Below, piece by piece: positions 22,987-41,021 of a DNA stretch of 64,000 nucleotides. The stretch is taken from NCBI GenBank assembly GCA_905250025.1, contig CAJNOJ010000302.1:1847-65846 (forward strand). Direction: 5' to 3'. Under the pieces are notes generated by a model. The model was not told the DNA's origin and did no database searches. It saw only the letters and a list, made by a program, of their open reading frames with translations. Both the position numbers and the translations under genes were made by a program. Numbering within the stretch: the first letter of the stretch is position 1; each line of letters starts with the position of its first letter. The DNA comes from Adineta ricciae. Its lineage: Eukaryota > Rotifera > Eurotatoria > Adinetida > Adinetidae.

Positions 22987-24235
22987 AATGTCCAAAAAAA
23001 TTCATAAAGTAAAGCATTGAATATATCACTACTTGCAAAAGTTGACAACGAAATGACTATCACTCATGCTACTACTGTAGCCGTATAAGCAACGATATTT
23101 TTATACCTTGTGTGTGCTTATTGAGTGATGGCGATTTTGTTGTTGACCATTGCAAACACTCCTATTCTCCATTTAATTCTTTTGGAGATTTTTTATTCGA
23201 TATTTATCTTTTCACATATTATTTTCAATATTTTTCATAGACAATCAAAACAACAACAATCACAACAACAAGTATGAAATATTTTATCTTATTTTCATTC
23301 TTATTTTACGAAGATACAAAAAAGAGCATTTTTCACACAAGAAAACAATACTTTTGTCTTGTCTTTTAAAATAAACAAAAATTAAACAAATAGATCAATA
23401 GAAAAAATTGTTTATAAGCAACTAGCGGAAGTACCCGGTGGTTATTCAGATAGTGAGACCTGACATGTTTTGCGTGTCCAAAGAAAACAGTAACTACTTG
23501 ATTTTTTAAGCTTAGTGTACAACAATGTAACACACCACTTTGTCGTTACTTTTTCAACTTTTATTTTTACTAATCCGTATTTCAAACATTAAGATGCTTT
23601 CTAAGTAATTTTAGTTACGAAACCCTGCAATTCTATTGTCCAGTTCATACTGGATTACCCGTGGAAAGTCCAGGATAGCCATAGACTAAGTAGATCATAT
23701 AAGATATTGTGTGTGAGCGCTCAGACTGCCTTTGCTACACCAATATTTTCAAACCCTGCATTCCTCAAGGATGCAGAATCTGCCGTAAAAATGAGAAATT
23801 TCCCCTGAGTGTTTGAGTAAAAGAATTAATATAGTAACATTATACTCTACTAATGAAGATCGACTGTTTACACATAAAATAATATTTATAATTAAAAAGA
23901 AATTTCTTACGAGTTTTGTTTAGAAAAAAGTCCATAGTCAATAATTCCTCAAAAATTTCCCCAAGCGCGCGTTGACGTCGAAGGGCAGATTCTGCACCCA
24001 TGGCATTCCTATTGGTCAGCTCTCTAAATCGTCTGTAAAAAGTCTTGAACTGCTTTTTTTCAAAACGGAGTAGATGTCGACTTTTCTTAGGATCTAAGTA
24101 AGCGTCGTGGAAGGTTTCATCCCACTAGCTATTAGAAAGACGGAATGCATAGCGAATAAACAAACAGACAGAGAGATAAATATCCTGCTTTCAATATATA
24201 GATTTATTATTTTTAAAATAGCTTCAACTGCGACT

Positions 24236-24343
24236 ACAAGAACAACAACAACATCACCATTATCATCATCGTCATCATCAACAACAGCGACAACAACAGC
24301 AACAGCAACAGCAACAAACACAACAACAGCAACAACAACACAA
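24236..24343. repeat. ACA/GCA microsatellite, copy B
   Basis: The shorter counterpart of 17266-17412, mostly ACAGCA units. Confidence 0.8.
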
Positions 24344-25457
24344 GGACTAAGAAGTCAGTATTATAATAAGATAATTATCGATTATTTCATAAAACCTTTC
24401 AGCGCAATCCCTAGCAGGATTAATCGTGAAACATAATGAGACTATTTCGACCATTCCTATAGGGATTTTTCTATGAATAACTGTTGTGCTTTTGCATTAC
24501 TGCTAAATTCTCTCATTGGCGTGATCCTTTGCGCACATGAATCAATCGATGGTGTTTCAAACATTAAGATGTTTTCTAAGTAATTTTAGTTACGAAACCC
24601 TGCAATTCCATTGTCCAGTTCATACTGGATTACCCGTGGAAAGTTCAGGATAGCCATAGACTAAGTAGATCATATGAGATATTGTGTGTGAGCGCTCAGA
24701 CTGCTTTTGCTACATGCCGGCTCCGATATTTTCAAACCCTGCATTCCTATTGGTCAGTTCCGTAAATTCGTCTGTAGAGATTGTTGGACTGCTTTTTTCC
24801 GGAGCAAAGTACATGTCGACCTCCCTCTGAAGCTAATGGGCCATCGTAAAAATTTTCATCCTGCCAGCTATCTCAGGGGCTGAGTGTATAGCGAACAAAT
24901 AAAGAGATAGCCAGACAAACTTTCTTCTTTATATACAGTAAGGTGCAAAGAAAAGTTGCTGTTTATTACATAGATTTTGTTTGATGAGGGTCTCAACGTG
25001 TTTCCAGCTATTATTCTGTCGTTATATAAAAATGTTAGGTACTACCCCTATGTATTTAGTGAGGCTGATATTGGTGGNTTTCATCTACGAGACATAACGA
25101 CATAAGTCATGCGTCTGTTCTTTCTTTCTCTATCAGCTTTATGATGAGTCTGTCCGTTGTTTCTCTATTTTTTCCCGTTCATGAAAATTAGTTGTATCAG
25201 AGCTGAGCAACTCAATTCGATTCATTTTTTGAGTTGAAACGAGTTCCCAGGTCGAACAATCCTATACTCAGAGCTCATCGGATCCAGCATCGGATTTGTT
25301 GACCTGCGTTGAGTTGAGTTGACTTGAGTTTAGAAAGATTTTTCATGTTCTCCGAATTCAATACAATTCAATTAAAAAAAACCTTTTATCGTTTAAGTGA
25401 AAATAGATCTGTTAAGCAAAAATGTATCGAATAAAGTGTGTTGGTTTGTTTTATATT

Positions 25458-27244
25458 AGTTTCTGATGATAACACTGTAGAAACACAAGATGACGAAATG
25501 CAAATTGAACCGATCACTGCTCAGATCCCTACAAGTTCATTGAAGGATCAAATATCAACAGTTTCACCTGTGAGTACAGTTGAAACTGTTCTGTTGCCAA
25601 GCGAATCAGATATTATCGTGAAATTCACATTGAATAAACAGCAATCATTCGCATTCAAGATTGTTTGTGATCATCTCGACGGCGACTATTCATCGCGAAA
25701 TGGTAAATTTTTGACTAGTTTTAATAATCGTTGTCATCTAGAATATATTAGATACTCTTAACGGGCAACTACTGATGTGTGTACTTGGTTGTGGCGGCAC
25801 TGGGAAGACCCAATTAATTCGAGCAATTACTAACTATTTTCAACTAACCAATCGATGTAAAATGTTGCGTAAATTGATGATCCAACAATTCATTCATTCC
25901 TGGGTGAAAGTCGTAAGAGTTCTAAAAGGCTAACAGATACATTTAGACCAGGCGATGCAAAATTGGAGAATGAATGGCGTCAGGTGAAGTATTTAATAAT
26001 CGATGAAATGAGCATGGTAGGACTGAGCCTCTTGACTAGACTCAATCGAGTTGTGAAACCGGCGAAACACGTAAACCCCGAAGCGCCTTTTGGTGGTGTT
26101 AACATGATCTTCTTCGGAGACTATTTGCAATATTCTCCAGTGCTAGACAAAGCTCTCTATCAAAGTTGTTCGTCCATGCAACAGCACAACGATCGTCAAA
26201 TTGATATACAACGTGCACAGAAAGTTATGTCTCAAATAAATTGTGTTGTAAAACTGGAGCAACAGATGCGAACGGAAGGTGTAAGATATTTGGAGTTGTT
26301 GCACAGATTGCGGAGTGGACGGTCGACAAGAGAAGATTATCAACTTCTTTGTTCGCGCATTATTGGAAGTCCTAATTTGAAAGTATCTCTACGATAAAAA
26401 CCATGGAACGAAGTATATTTTTTAAAATGTTTTTAGTTTTTTGTCTAATCGTATTTTCTATAATAGGCTCCTATCCTGGTGTTTCGCAACACTGTTCGAA
26501 CTCAAATCAATAATCGAGCTGTTTTGAACAAGGCTATTGGATTAGGAGTAACACACATTGTATGCGTTCCACAAGATTATGTCAAAGGTACTATGATTGA
26601 TGGTCCACGCCTGTGCAAAGCTATTCTAGAACTTCCAGACAATAGAACAGAGCATCTTCCAGGATATTTACCACTTGTTCCGGGTATGCCTGTTTTACTG
26701 ACCGAAAATATTGCAACTGAGTTGGGACTTTCCAATGGAACACGTGGCGTGTTTCATCAGCTTGTCTATGAGGAATGTCTTCAGGACACTCAACTATATG
26801 AAAACAACTTCCCGGAACATACAAAATTTGTATTACAACGGAAACATGCTTTGGTGGACTTTCCGAGCTGCAAGCTTGACTATGCGTTGTCTAAACTCGA
26901 GCAAAAGATAATTCCTATCTGTCTTAGTGAACCAACTTTCCAATTTGATGTAAAAGAGCTTCTAACTAAAAGTACATCGAAAGCTGCAAAACTTACCAAA
27001 TGGTCGACAAAGATTTTCCATTAAACGTAAAGCGCTTCCTCTCCTACCAGCATACAGCATAACAACACATAAGGGTCAAGGTCAAACTCTTGGAAAAGTT
27101 ATTATTGATCTCGTTGTACCACCTGGCCCGGTTGAAATCGCATCGACTTATGTTCCGTTGTCACGTGTTAAACGCTTGAAAGATTTATTAATTCTTCGTC
27201 CTTTTAAGTATGAAACCCTGCAAGTACAACTATCGGCAGCATGA
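25458..27244 (+). pseudogene. PIF1-like helicase, copy 2, broken
   Basis: The most complete copy. Exon 1 (25458-about 25702) gives SDDNTVETQDDEMQIEP and LNKQQSFAFKIVCDHLDGD, a PIF1 motif-I lead. A 49-bp intron follows, then LGCGGTGKTQLIRAI (Walker A), LIIDEMSMVG, FFGDYLQYSPV, QLLCSR, an intron at about 26395-26466, FRNTVRTQINNRAV, PLVPGMPVLLTEN, FPSCKLDYALSKLE, and finally AYSITTHKGQGQTLGKVIIDL and YVPLSRVKRLKDLLIL. Lesions: a 31-bp deletion near 25875 between two AAATT repeats (it removes APTSIAAAEI and shifts the frame) and a one-base shift near 27015. Its lesions differ from those of copy 1. Confidence 0.82.
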
Positions 27245-27361
27245 CTTAACTAATTAAATAGGTTAGACACAGTTGCTAAAGAAACGTTGAAACATTACAA
27301 TGTTATTAAATGATTTCTTCGTACATTGACATTACATATCGGAATGACGTTTTATTAACAG

Positions 27362-28481
27362 CAGGGTTACCAACTGTCCAGGTCTCAAATGGGGTATCGG
27401 AGATGAGAAATGGTGTGCACGAGAGGTACAGCTTTCCTCCAAATAGGGTACAGACGTGAGGTACAAAATTTCCTCGGAAATATATCCGATCTATTCGAAG
27501 AAGAAGTCCACAAAAGACTTATTATTACCGGAAAATCATTTTATCTTCTCTCTGTAAGATATGTTGTGAGATATTTGTTTTCAGACAAAAAAGTCATATA
27601 AATAAAACTAGTTTCAATATGTTTCTTAATGAAAAAACTAGAATGCACAATGATTTCTCGATTTTCTTCAAACCAGTTAAAATAGCAGCATGTAAACTTC
27701 TCAAATGCAAGGAGTTTAATCGATTCAAGATCGACTGTGACTCCCAGGACATCGTGAGAAATGTAAACTAAGAAGACTAGTCATTGACAAACGATAATGC
27801 TTTATTTATATATAGTTCACTCATCAGATAATGAAATTCCCGTATCGTCACAACTACGGCAATACTGCCAGAGAATCACGGTTTCTTTTAAAAATTTTTT
27901 GCTATAATCACCAACAACCAGTATTTTCACTGTCAAAATTGTACACCGTCCACGATCTTGTAGTGAAAATCAATGAAAGTCATCAGCTTAAGCAACATAT
28001 ATATTCATAGTTTTATCATTAGTCTAATTACTCACTTGCAATGGAGCCATCGACTCTTTTTTAACTGATGAGACAGAATAGTCTAATACGGTGACTTTGT
28101 TTAACTAAAGTGATGTGATCGGTTAATTGTCACTACCTTGTTGAAAGAGTTTCAGAAAATTCTCGATCCTGGAAATAATTTGCGAAATCATCTCTTTAAC
28201 AACTGGAGCAAAGCCCACGACAAGATCGTGAACTTTTAAACAATTTGGACGACATGGTTTTACATTTCTCATCTGCGCGAAATTCGAGACAGAAGTTGTA
28301 GCAAAAAGTCTGCTCTAGTTTTTAATAAAAAGATGCTACACTACGTATTGTTTATAAGAGTCTATTGAAGAATATCGAAATGGAGTACAGAATGCGTATC
28401 CCAAAGGTACAGATTTTCTTGGGGTGCAAAGTAGTGAAATGGGGTGCTGTACCCCCAAATGGGGTACAGTTGGTAACCCTG
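27362..28481. mobile_element. Non-autonomous hAT element, 1120 bp, with 8-bp TSD
   Basis: Terminal inverted repeats are CAGGGTTACCAACTGT at 27362-27377 and the complement at 28466-28481. The 8-bp direct repeat ATTAACAG flanks it at 27354-27361 and 28482-28489. The homologous segment lacks the element and shows a single GTTAACAG at 30341-30348, the empty site. CAGGGTT termini and an 8-bp duplication are hallmarks of hAT elements. Subterminal AAATGGGGTA-type repeats occur at both ends. No transposase is encoded, so it needs one supplied elsewhere. Confidence 0.92.
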
Positions 28482-29396
28482 ATTAACAGTCATGTATTCC
28501 TTACGTCGTTTATTCGTATATTGTTTATTTCAGCTTGATGTGGTTCACTTTTTCTAAGACTACGTCTATTGTATATAACCTAAAATTGAAATAAACCTTT
28601 GAACATGCTAGTGCCTTGTGCACAAATTTCTAACATACAAAATTGAATATATTCCAACAGTCGACAACAAGTCAAACTGGAAATAAAATAGAAAATATAT
28701 ATCATCGATATTGGGAGAGTTCTCTGTACAAATAAGATCTAACTGTTTGACGTGAAACTTAGTTCTAATTTCCATCTGAGTGCATATTCGTCTACAGATT
28801 AAAGCTAAGAAACGATTATAATTGTTGCCAGAATGAAAACATGTATTTCTTCCAGTATGATATTCATTCAAAATTTAACTACAATGAAATATTGCCTCTA
28901 TTTTCAAAAACTCTAATTCAATTTCGCAAGAAAATAAGATCCTAATTCTTCCAAAAAGAGAAAGTTTTTCCTCTTTTGTGATTATTCACTGCTAAGCTAA
29001 ATACTTTTCAGTTTCTAAAGTAAAGATTCAGGTAATTGCGTCAATCGGACTTCGTTTTTATAGTAACTAGTTTCTAGTAATACGTTACTTTTTTAGTAGA
29101 GTGAGCACGAGGTTTATACCGATGGAAATTATACACAAAAAAGAAATAACAAGCTTTATTATTTTGTGTGAATAACAACCTTTTAAATATATCTCCATTT
29201 CACTATTTGACCACTTCAGTTAAAACCGATTAGTTTTGAAAGACAGTATTTCTTCTACTATCATGATCTTCTCATACTTGTATATATGTCCTATACATAT
29301 GAGCAAATTATCGTGTTTATACAACGTGTGTATGCAGACTATAAGCTCCCTAATATCAATTCCTTTCAATAGAGTGTGAGCGATTTAGTCATCGCG

Positions 29397-29820
29397 TTAC
29401 TTGTAATCTTTACAATCTGTATTCGATGACTTGTGTAAGGCAAACTGACAAAAAAACATCCAGTCGGCAACAGCCACTAACGAATCAATCGATACAAAAC
29501 CATCATTTTCCCATATTTGAAAGAAATCACGACATAATTCGTCATTTGCTTCTTCATCAAATAATCTTTTAAAATCATATTCATCTTTTTGAATTCGAAG
29601 AATCAATTGATAAGCATGTAAACATAAGTGAAAACGTTGATGAACTGAATCTCTTCCGACATATAAGGCTCACAATGTTTTTCAATGATATTCAGATACA
29701 AATTTGTATCGCCATGTTCAAGAAAAATTCGTTCATTCGCAAGTAAAGCATGTAATTGCATCAAATGAGAATCATTTTGTGTTGATTGAAGTTCTTCGAA
29801 CGTTTGACATTCTCGACAAA
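29397..29820 (-). pseudogene. Unrecognised protein fragment, minus strand, copy 1
   Basis: On the minus strand two readings abut with a frame change: an upstream part containing MQLHALLANERIFLEHGD and NIIEKHCEPYM, and a downstream part with HQRFRLCLHAYQLILRIQKD, FKRLFDEEANDELCRDFF and IWENDGFVSIDSLVAVADW. The downstream part is the 69-codon open frame 29397-29606. I do not recognise the family. The same frame change is present in copy 2, so it predates the split of the copies. Confidence 0.45.
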
Positions 29821-29864
29821 ATTCATAAACTTCATAAAGAGGACAATCAGTTTCTAATTTGTCT

Positions 29865-30074
29865 GTTTTTCAGATCTTGAGAGAAGAAATAAAATGCCTT
29901 GTCTTCATTAAGCATTTCGAAATCAACCGTATATGGACAAAACTAGACGAACTAAATCATCAATATGCTAACGACGTCGATGATCAAGCAGAATTCTTCC
30001 GTGTAGTTGCCACACTTGTCAATGAACGAAATGAAACCATTGATCGTGAAGAATTAATTCTTCATTATCTTATT
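29865..30074 (+). pseudogene. Unrecognised plus-strand exon fragment, copy 1
   Basis: After an acceptor (TGTTTTTCAG) the frame reads REEIKCLVFIKHFEINRIW, DDQAEFFRVVATLVNERNET and DREELILHYLI until cut by the N at 30075. The same exon is complete at 31720-31925. It has amphipathic, protein-like composition, but I see no known domain. Confidence 0.45.
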
Positions 30075-30075
30075 N

Positions 30076-30300
30076 AGTCAAGGTCAAACTATTGGAAAAG
30101 TTATTACTGATCTCGTTGTACCACCTGGCCCAGCTGAAATTGCATCGACTTATGTTCCATTGTCACGTGTTAAACGCTTGGAAGATTTATTAATTCTTCG
30201 TCCTTTTAAATGTGAAACCCTGCAAGCACAACTTAACGAATTAAATAGGTTAGACACAGTTGCTAAAGAAACGTTGAAACATTACAATGTTATTAAATGA
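30076..30300 (+). pseudogene. PIF1-like helicase C-terminus, copy 3
   Basis: Starts directly after the N at 30075 with GQGQTIGKVITDLV, continues with STYVPLSRVKRLEDLLIL and LRPFKCETLQAQLNELNRL and stops at TGA 30298-30300. The tail after LQAQL is open here, while copy 2 stops earlier at 27242-27244, so this copy shows the probable original C-terminus. The rest of the gene is missing. Confidence 0.8.
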
Positions 30301-31289
30301 TTTCTTCGTACATTGACATTACATATCGGAATGACGTTTTGTTAACAGTCATGTATTCCTTACTTCGTTTATCCATATATTGTTTATTTCAGCTTGATGT
30401 GGTTCACTTTTTCTAAGACTACGTCTATTGTATAACCTAAAATTGAAATAAACCATTGAACATGCTAGTGCCTTGTGCACAAATTTCTTACATACAAAAT
30501 TCAATATATTCCAACAGTCGACAACAAGCCAAACTGGAAATAAAATAGAAAATATATATCACCGACATTGGGAGAGTTCTCTGTATATATAAGATCTAAC
30601 TGTTTGACGTGAAACTTAGTTCTAATTTCCATCTGAGTGCATATTCGTCTACAGATTAAAGCTAAGAAACGATTATAATTGTTACCAGAATGAAAACATG
30701 TATTTCTTCCAGTATGATATTCATTCAAAATTTAACTGCAATGAAATATTGCCTCTATTTTCAAAAACTGTAATTCAATTTCGCGAGAAAATAAGATCCT
30801 ATTCTTCCAAAAAGAGAAAGTTTTCCCTCTTTTGTGATTATTCACTGCTAAGCTAAATACTTTTCAGTTTCTAAAGTAAAGATTCAGGTAATTGCGTCAA
30901 TTGGACTTCGTTTTTATAGTAACTCGTTTCTAGTAATACGTTACGTTTTTTGTAGAGTCAGCACGAGGTTTATACCGATGGAAATTATACACAAAAAAAT
31001 AACAAGCTTTATTATTTTGTGTGAATAACAACCTTTTAAATATATCTCCATTTCACTATTTCACCACTTCAGTTAAAACCGATTAGTTTTGAAAGACAGT
31101 ATTTCTTCTACTATCATGATGTTCTCCTACTTGTATATATGTCCTATACGTATGAGCAAATTATCGTGTTTATACAATGTGTGTATGCACACTAAGCTCC
31201 CTAATATCAATTCCTTTCAATAGAGTGTGAGCGATTTAGTCATCGCGTTACTTGTAATCTTTACAATCTGTACTCGATGACTTGTGTAA

Positions 31290-31690
31290 GGCAAATTGAA
31301 AAAAAAAACATTCAGTCGGCAACAGCCGCTAACGAATCAATCGACACAAAACCATCATTTTCCCATATTTGAAAGAAATCGCGACAAAATTCGTCATTTG
31401 TTTCTTCATCAAATAATCTCTTATAATCATATTCATCTTTTTGAATTCGAAGAATCAATTGATAAGCATGTAAACATAAGCGAAAACGTTGATGAACTGA
31501 ATCTCTTCCGACATATAAGGCTCACAATGCTTTTCAATGATATTCAGATACAAATTTATATCGTCATGTTCAAGAAAAATTCGTTCATTCACAAGTAAAG
31601 CATGTAATTGCATCAAATAAGAATCATTTTGTGTTGATTGAAGTTCTTCGAATGTTTGACATTCTCTACAAAATTCATAAACTTCATAAA
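31290..31690 (-). pseudogene. Unrecognised protein fragment, minus strand, copy 2
   Basis: Second copy of the 29397-29820 fragment. It has the same frame change, plus a TGA replacing the Trp of VADW that is still present in copy 1. Confidence 0.45.
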
Positions 31691-31719
31691 GAGGTCAATC
31701 AGTTGCTAATTTGTCTGTT

Positions 31720-31925
31720 TTTCAGACCTTGAGAGAAGAAATAAAATGCCTTGTCTTCATTAAGCATTTCGAAATCAACCGTATATGGACAAAACTAGAC
31801 GAACTAAATCATCAATATGCTAACGACGTCGGTGATCAAGCAGAATTCTTCCGTGTAGTTGCCACACTTGTCAATGAACGAAATGAAACCATTGATCGTG
31901 AAGAATTAATTCTTCATTATCTTAT
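31720..31925 (+). pseudogene. Unrecognised plus-strand exon fragment, copy 2
   Basis: Same exon as 29865-30074 (DDQ becomes GDQ). After HYLIS the frame runs into SQYKHLFYLVYSDS, which is likely intron. No known domain. Confidence 0.4.
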
Positions 31926-31964
31926 TTCGCAATATAAACATTTGTTTTATCTTGTCTATTCAGA

Positions 31965-32818
31965 TTCAAATCATCGATCTGGTTATGTTTACCATCTTAT
32001 TATGGTCTTCGATGTCAGTTCAAATCGACATACCACTCTCAATTAAAAAACAATTCACATCGTCAACTGATATGAATCGAATTCCATTAATGATTATCTA
32101 TTTTGCTGATGTTTTCAATGGATTACCAAGACTACTCATCCAAAGTCATTTGATATATTCAAATATCCCCTAGAATTCTTCAGTATTAAGTATCAATTAT
32201 CGACAATCGTTTGTTTCTCAGTTTATATTTGCACAGATATTTTATAATTCGGATCATAATGATTACTTTTTAATTGGTTTACATAAACGTTCCAATGAAT
32301 ATATGAAAACTTCGGTACTTCCATCTCATCGATGTTCACATGTCGCGGAAATTTTGAATTGGAATGATTATCATTTGAATGAGACATCGAATTCGAATGA
32401 TCGTATCTAATTTTACCATCGTGTTTGTTATCATATTGGTTTACAATGTTTCTATGACAAAGATTCCATGTGCGTCTGTGATAACGAGGGAAGATTTGAA
32501 TGTTTTCAGTTTAATTATTCAATTGCTAATTGTTCACCAACATCTGTTGTTTGTTTAAACAATGGACAATGTCGACAATCGTTATTATCATCATCGAAAT
32601 TAATCTTGGCATGTGCTTGTCCCAAACGTTACTATGGTGATGCATGTCAATTTACGACATTAGGATATACAATATCAATTGATGCATTGAAAATTAGTCG
32701 TCTTTTAATTATTCTTTGTAGTTCAGTTTTTATCTTTGCTACTTGTGCAAATTTTCTTTCCGTTGATCTATTTTTTCAAGACAAACTTTCAAGAGTTGAT
32801 TGTGGTCTTTATCAATAA
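31965..32818 (+). pseudogene. EGF-7TM receptor N-terminal fragment, broken
   Basis: One frame runs through this stretch with two nonsense codons: TAG at 32171-32173 (after LIYSNIP) and TAA at 32408-32410 (after SNDRI). It encodes an extracellular region (TDMNRIPLMIIYFADVFNGL, FLIGLHKRSNEYMKTSVLP), a cysteine-rich part (CFYDKDSMCVCDNEGRFEC) and an EGF-like domain with the pattern VCLNNGQC ... ACACPKRYYGDAC. A first membrane helix follows (LLIILCSSVFIFATCANFL), then FFQDKLSRVDCGLYQ and a stop at 32816-32818. Residues after GLY should continue into TM2 but are missing. The fragment at 1177-1765 looks like the later helices of a similar receptor. Confidence 0.65.
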
Positions 32819-33564
32819 GATCATGCACAGCCAATACAAGATAACATGTTATAATAAACAAGCGAGATGCTACAGAACTGAGTTTTCTCTATTACCCTAT
32901 ATAGAAGAAAAGTTTCTCGAAGTCTTCTATAAAAGATGAGGATACTTCCGCCACTACTTTTGGACTGATCTAAGTCTGATTGATGTTTAAAAGTTGCGTA
33001 ATATTTTCATGGAGAATGAAGATTTGTGTGATCGTTTCGATTATTATAATACAACGCCTTCATGTTTGTTTTTAGAGCATTGCTTAATATTCATCAAATT
33101 GCTTGTTCATTTGGTTCATTTGTATCTCAATTTTTAATTGTTCTCTTTTATAAAATCATGACAACGTAAAACTATCATAAATTATTATGATAACAAATTG
33201 TATAAATAAACACGCAGAACACTGACACGTTTTCGACAATGTTAAAAAATATATTTATATGAGTTTCTTGTCATGGATAGAAAAAAGTAATTCTAAACAG
33301 ACGTTTACACATCGCCTCTGATGTCAAAAAAACTAAGTCGACATTCTTTTTTTTCTCGTTCCGACTCGTCGGATAGCTTATTATGCTTTTTTCAAAGTAA
33401 AGAGGAAGAAAAAAAAGAAAGAAAGAAAAATCGAAGGTATGTAACCACAAACACGCAGGTCGTGTGCTGAAATAGTGCATCGCCTGTTAACGCGTGGTTA
33501 TACTAGCATAGGAATAAGTTCGTTTTGTACAAAAAGAATGCAAATTTTACTTTTTTTTTCAGCG
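32819..33564. other. AT-rich region upstream of the ABCC gene
   Basis: No exon seen. It should hold the promoter of the transporter. Poly-pyrimidine tracts precede the proposed start, including one just before 33561. Confidence 0.4.
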
Positions 33565-39245
<5,681 letters not shown>

Positions 39246-40039
39246 CTCAATTACAAAATAGTTTTTCATCACGACGAATCTCAATGGACAACTGTTACCC
39301 AAGACATCTGCTAAAAAACACACATTATTTGATTTAACTTTTCTGCTGAACACGGATTTGATCTTATTTTTTTGATTTGACAAAGTTTGTCTGGGAAAAA
39401 CATAAAATACTGAGAAGATCTGGAAACTAGCGAAAAATGCCTTCTTTTAGAAAAACAATGCTCCACTCTTTACCATTTCATTTTCTCCTTGTTTTCAATG
39501 TGATATTCGAATTCCTTGTATCAAATTGAGTCTTGAAATATTGTTTGGAAGAATATCAAATGAAATGGTAAAGAGTGAGGCATTGTTTTTCTGAAAGACG
39601 CCATTTTTTGCTGGTTTTCAAACCTGCTCGCGTTAGCGTTTGCTTTTTCTTGTGTCGAACATTCATGGCAAGAAAAGCTTTATCTCGCTTCATATTTATT
39701 TGCTGATGTTGTTGAACAAGTAGTTATTGGGGTCGGTGCATTATCAGTCAGACAAATATAAATAACGTTCTTCGAGAGTGACTGACATTACCTTCGACTA
39801 CAAAAATCAGTATATAATGAATTTCTTCTTGATTTTCTTTATTTCACTTAAGAGAACATACTTTCCACTATGAAGTTTATTTAATTGTTTTGCAATGAAA
39901 TAAAGATGCATTGATGATATAATGAACAACTGCACCAAAGAAAAGAAAGAAGTCTATATACGTTTAGTTAACATAAAAATAAGTGAATATTGAGTACAAA
40001 GGAGTGTAAGCAAGTCAAGTAAAAGAAAAAGATAGTAGC
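39246..40039. other. Region downstream of ABCC, copied at 47679-48431
   Basis: No exon found. Collinear with the region after the second ABCC 3' end, apart from an indel of about 44 bp near 39700-39760. A loose inverted pair (AAAAACAATGCTCCACTCTTTACC near 39455-39475 and its complement near 39570-39590) could form a hairpin. Confidence 0.5.
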
Positions 40040-40168
40040 TACAGTGAAATTGAAAACAAAATTTACGCTTATATTTCAAAAACAATCAATGAACGGATAC
40101 AAAAGTTCTAATTATACGAGAGATTTGCACAATTGTAAGTGATGCAAATGAATTCGATGCGCAAAATG
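40040..40168 (-). repeat. PIF1 element 3' tail, solo copy 1
   Basis: 129 bp matching 10450-10578, containing the last helicase codons (ILRIEFICITYNCANLSYN on the minus strand) and 3' tail. No helicase body is attached. Confidence 0.8.
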
Positions 40169-40215
40169 GATGACAAGCATTAGAGATTTTGTTTTTCTAT
40201 CAAAGATCGGGGGAG

Positions 40216-40427
40216 TATACCCAGGTCGAACAATCCCATACTCGGATCCAATATAGGATTTTATCAGATCCTACAGGAACTCGACGGATCCGAAACATGG
40301 ATTTTCTAAGGGTCATCATAGAATATAGCTAAAAAGATCGCTCATAAAATTTGCAACAACTGACGGGATTTTGTCGGATGGTTGGATCCGATCGGATCCA
40401 GGATCGTTTTTTTTTCGACCTGGGTAA
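40216..40427. mobile_element. MITE of about 210 bp with TACCCAGGTCGAA ends
   Basis: Inverted ends TACCCAGGTCGAA and TTCGACCTGGGTA. The homologous region at about 48600-48630 lacks it (GGGCGTACAAGACCG), so this is an insertion present in only one copy. The TA at the ends suggests a TA target. Related, degraded sequence is seen near 21330-21400 and 25245-25310. Confidence 0.75.
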
Positions 40428-41021
40428 GACCGTAAATCGGCCCATTTCAAAACTAGCTTGCTAAATACCAAAAACGATGCAGAATGAGACGGAGAATCCT
40501 TCTACACCAAATTCAAGTCAACCTGGAACCATATGAAAGATTTCCGATGGCCAATACTACCTGGTATTTTCACTCATTTTTTATCTTATTATGCTAGTGT
40601 TTTTTCAGAGATATCGTAACAAAAATTCTTTGATATCATCTACCCAATAGTTTCATTAGAAAGAGCAGAAAATTCTGCACAAAATCATATATGAACCATC
40701 ACGAAAAAGTATATATAGGGCGAAGTTATGATGACTGAATAGTGTCTATGTGAATATTACGAAGTATATCATAGGGATTTCTCTTTTAACGGCACATAAA
40801 AACACTTGATGATGGGGTTTCCTGTATACAGATCGATAGGATTTTCCACGCACTACAAACTGATGTGGTGTATATGCTTAAAAAAGTCTGGCCAAATTGC
40901 TAAAAGTCGTTAATTAGGAGTAGAAATGTAGAAAGATATAGACGATGTATATAATTTATTCATTCGAGAAATAGGAAGAGCAAGATCAGTACAACGACGT
41001 ATGTATGGCAAATAGAGAAAA

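Larger units (their letters stand above)
22745..25077. repeat. 2.3-kb segment B, whole contig between two Ns
   Basis: The entire stretch between the Ns at 22744 and 25078 is a collinear copy of 15750-18146. It splits the helicase copy on its left from the region on its right. Confidence 0.85.
28490..30074. repeat. 1.6-kb segment, copy 1, ending at N 30075
   Basis: Collinear with 30349-31925. Together with 27067-27353 (matched by 30076-30340) this is the end of one contig overlapping in homology with the start of the next. Confidence 0.85.
30349..31925. repeat. 1.6-kb segment, copy 2
   Basis: Collinear with 28490-30074 at high identity; it lacks the hAT insertion next to it. Confidence 0.85.

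Noticed and set aside
29600..31925. Tandem gene duplication of the unknown fragments
   Set aside because: The copy boundary coincides with the N at 30075, so unmerged haplotypes are the simpler explanation.
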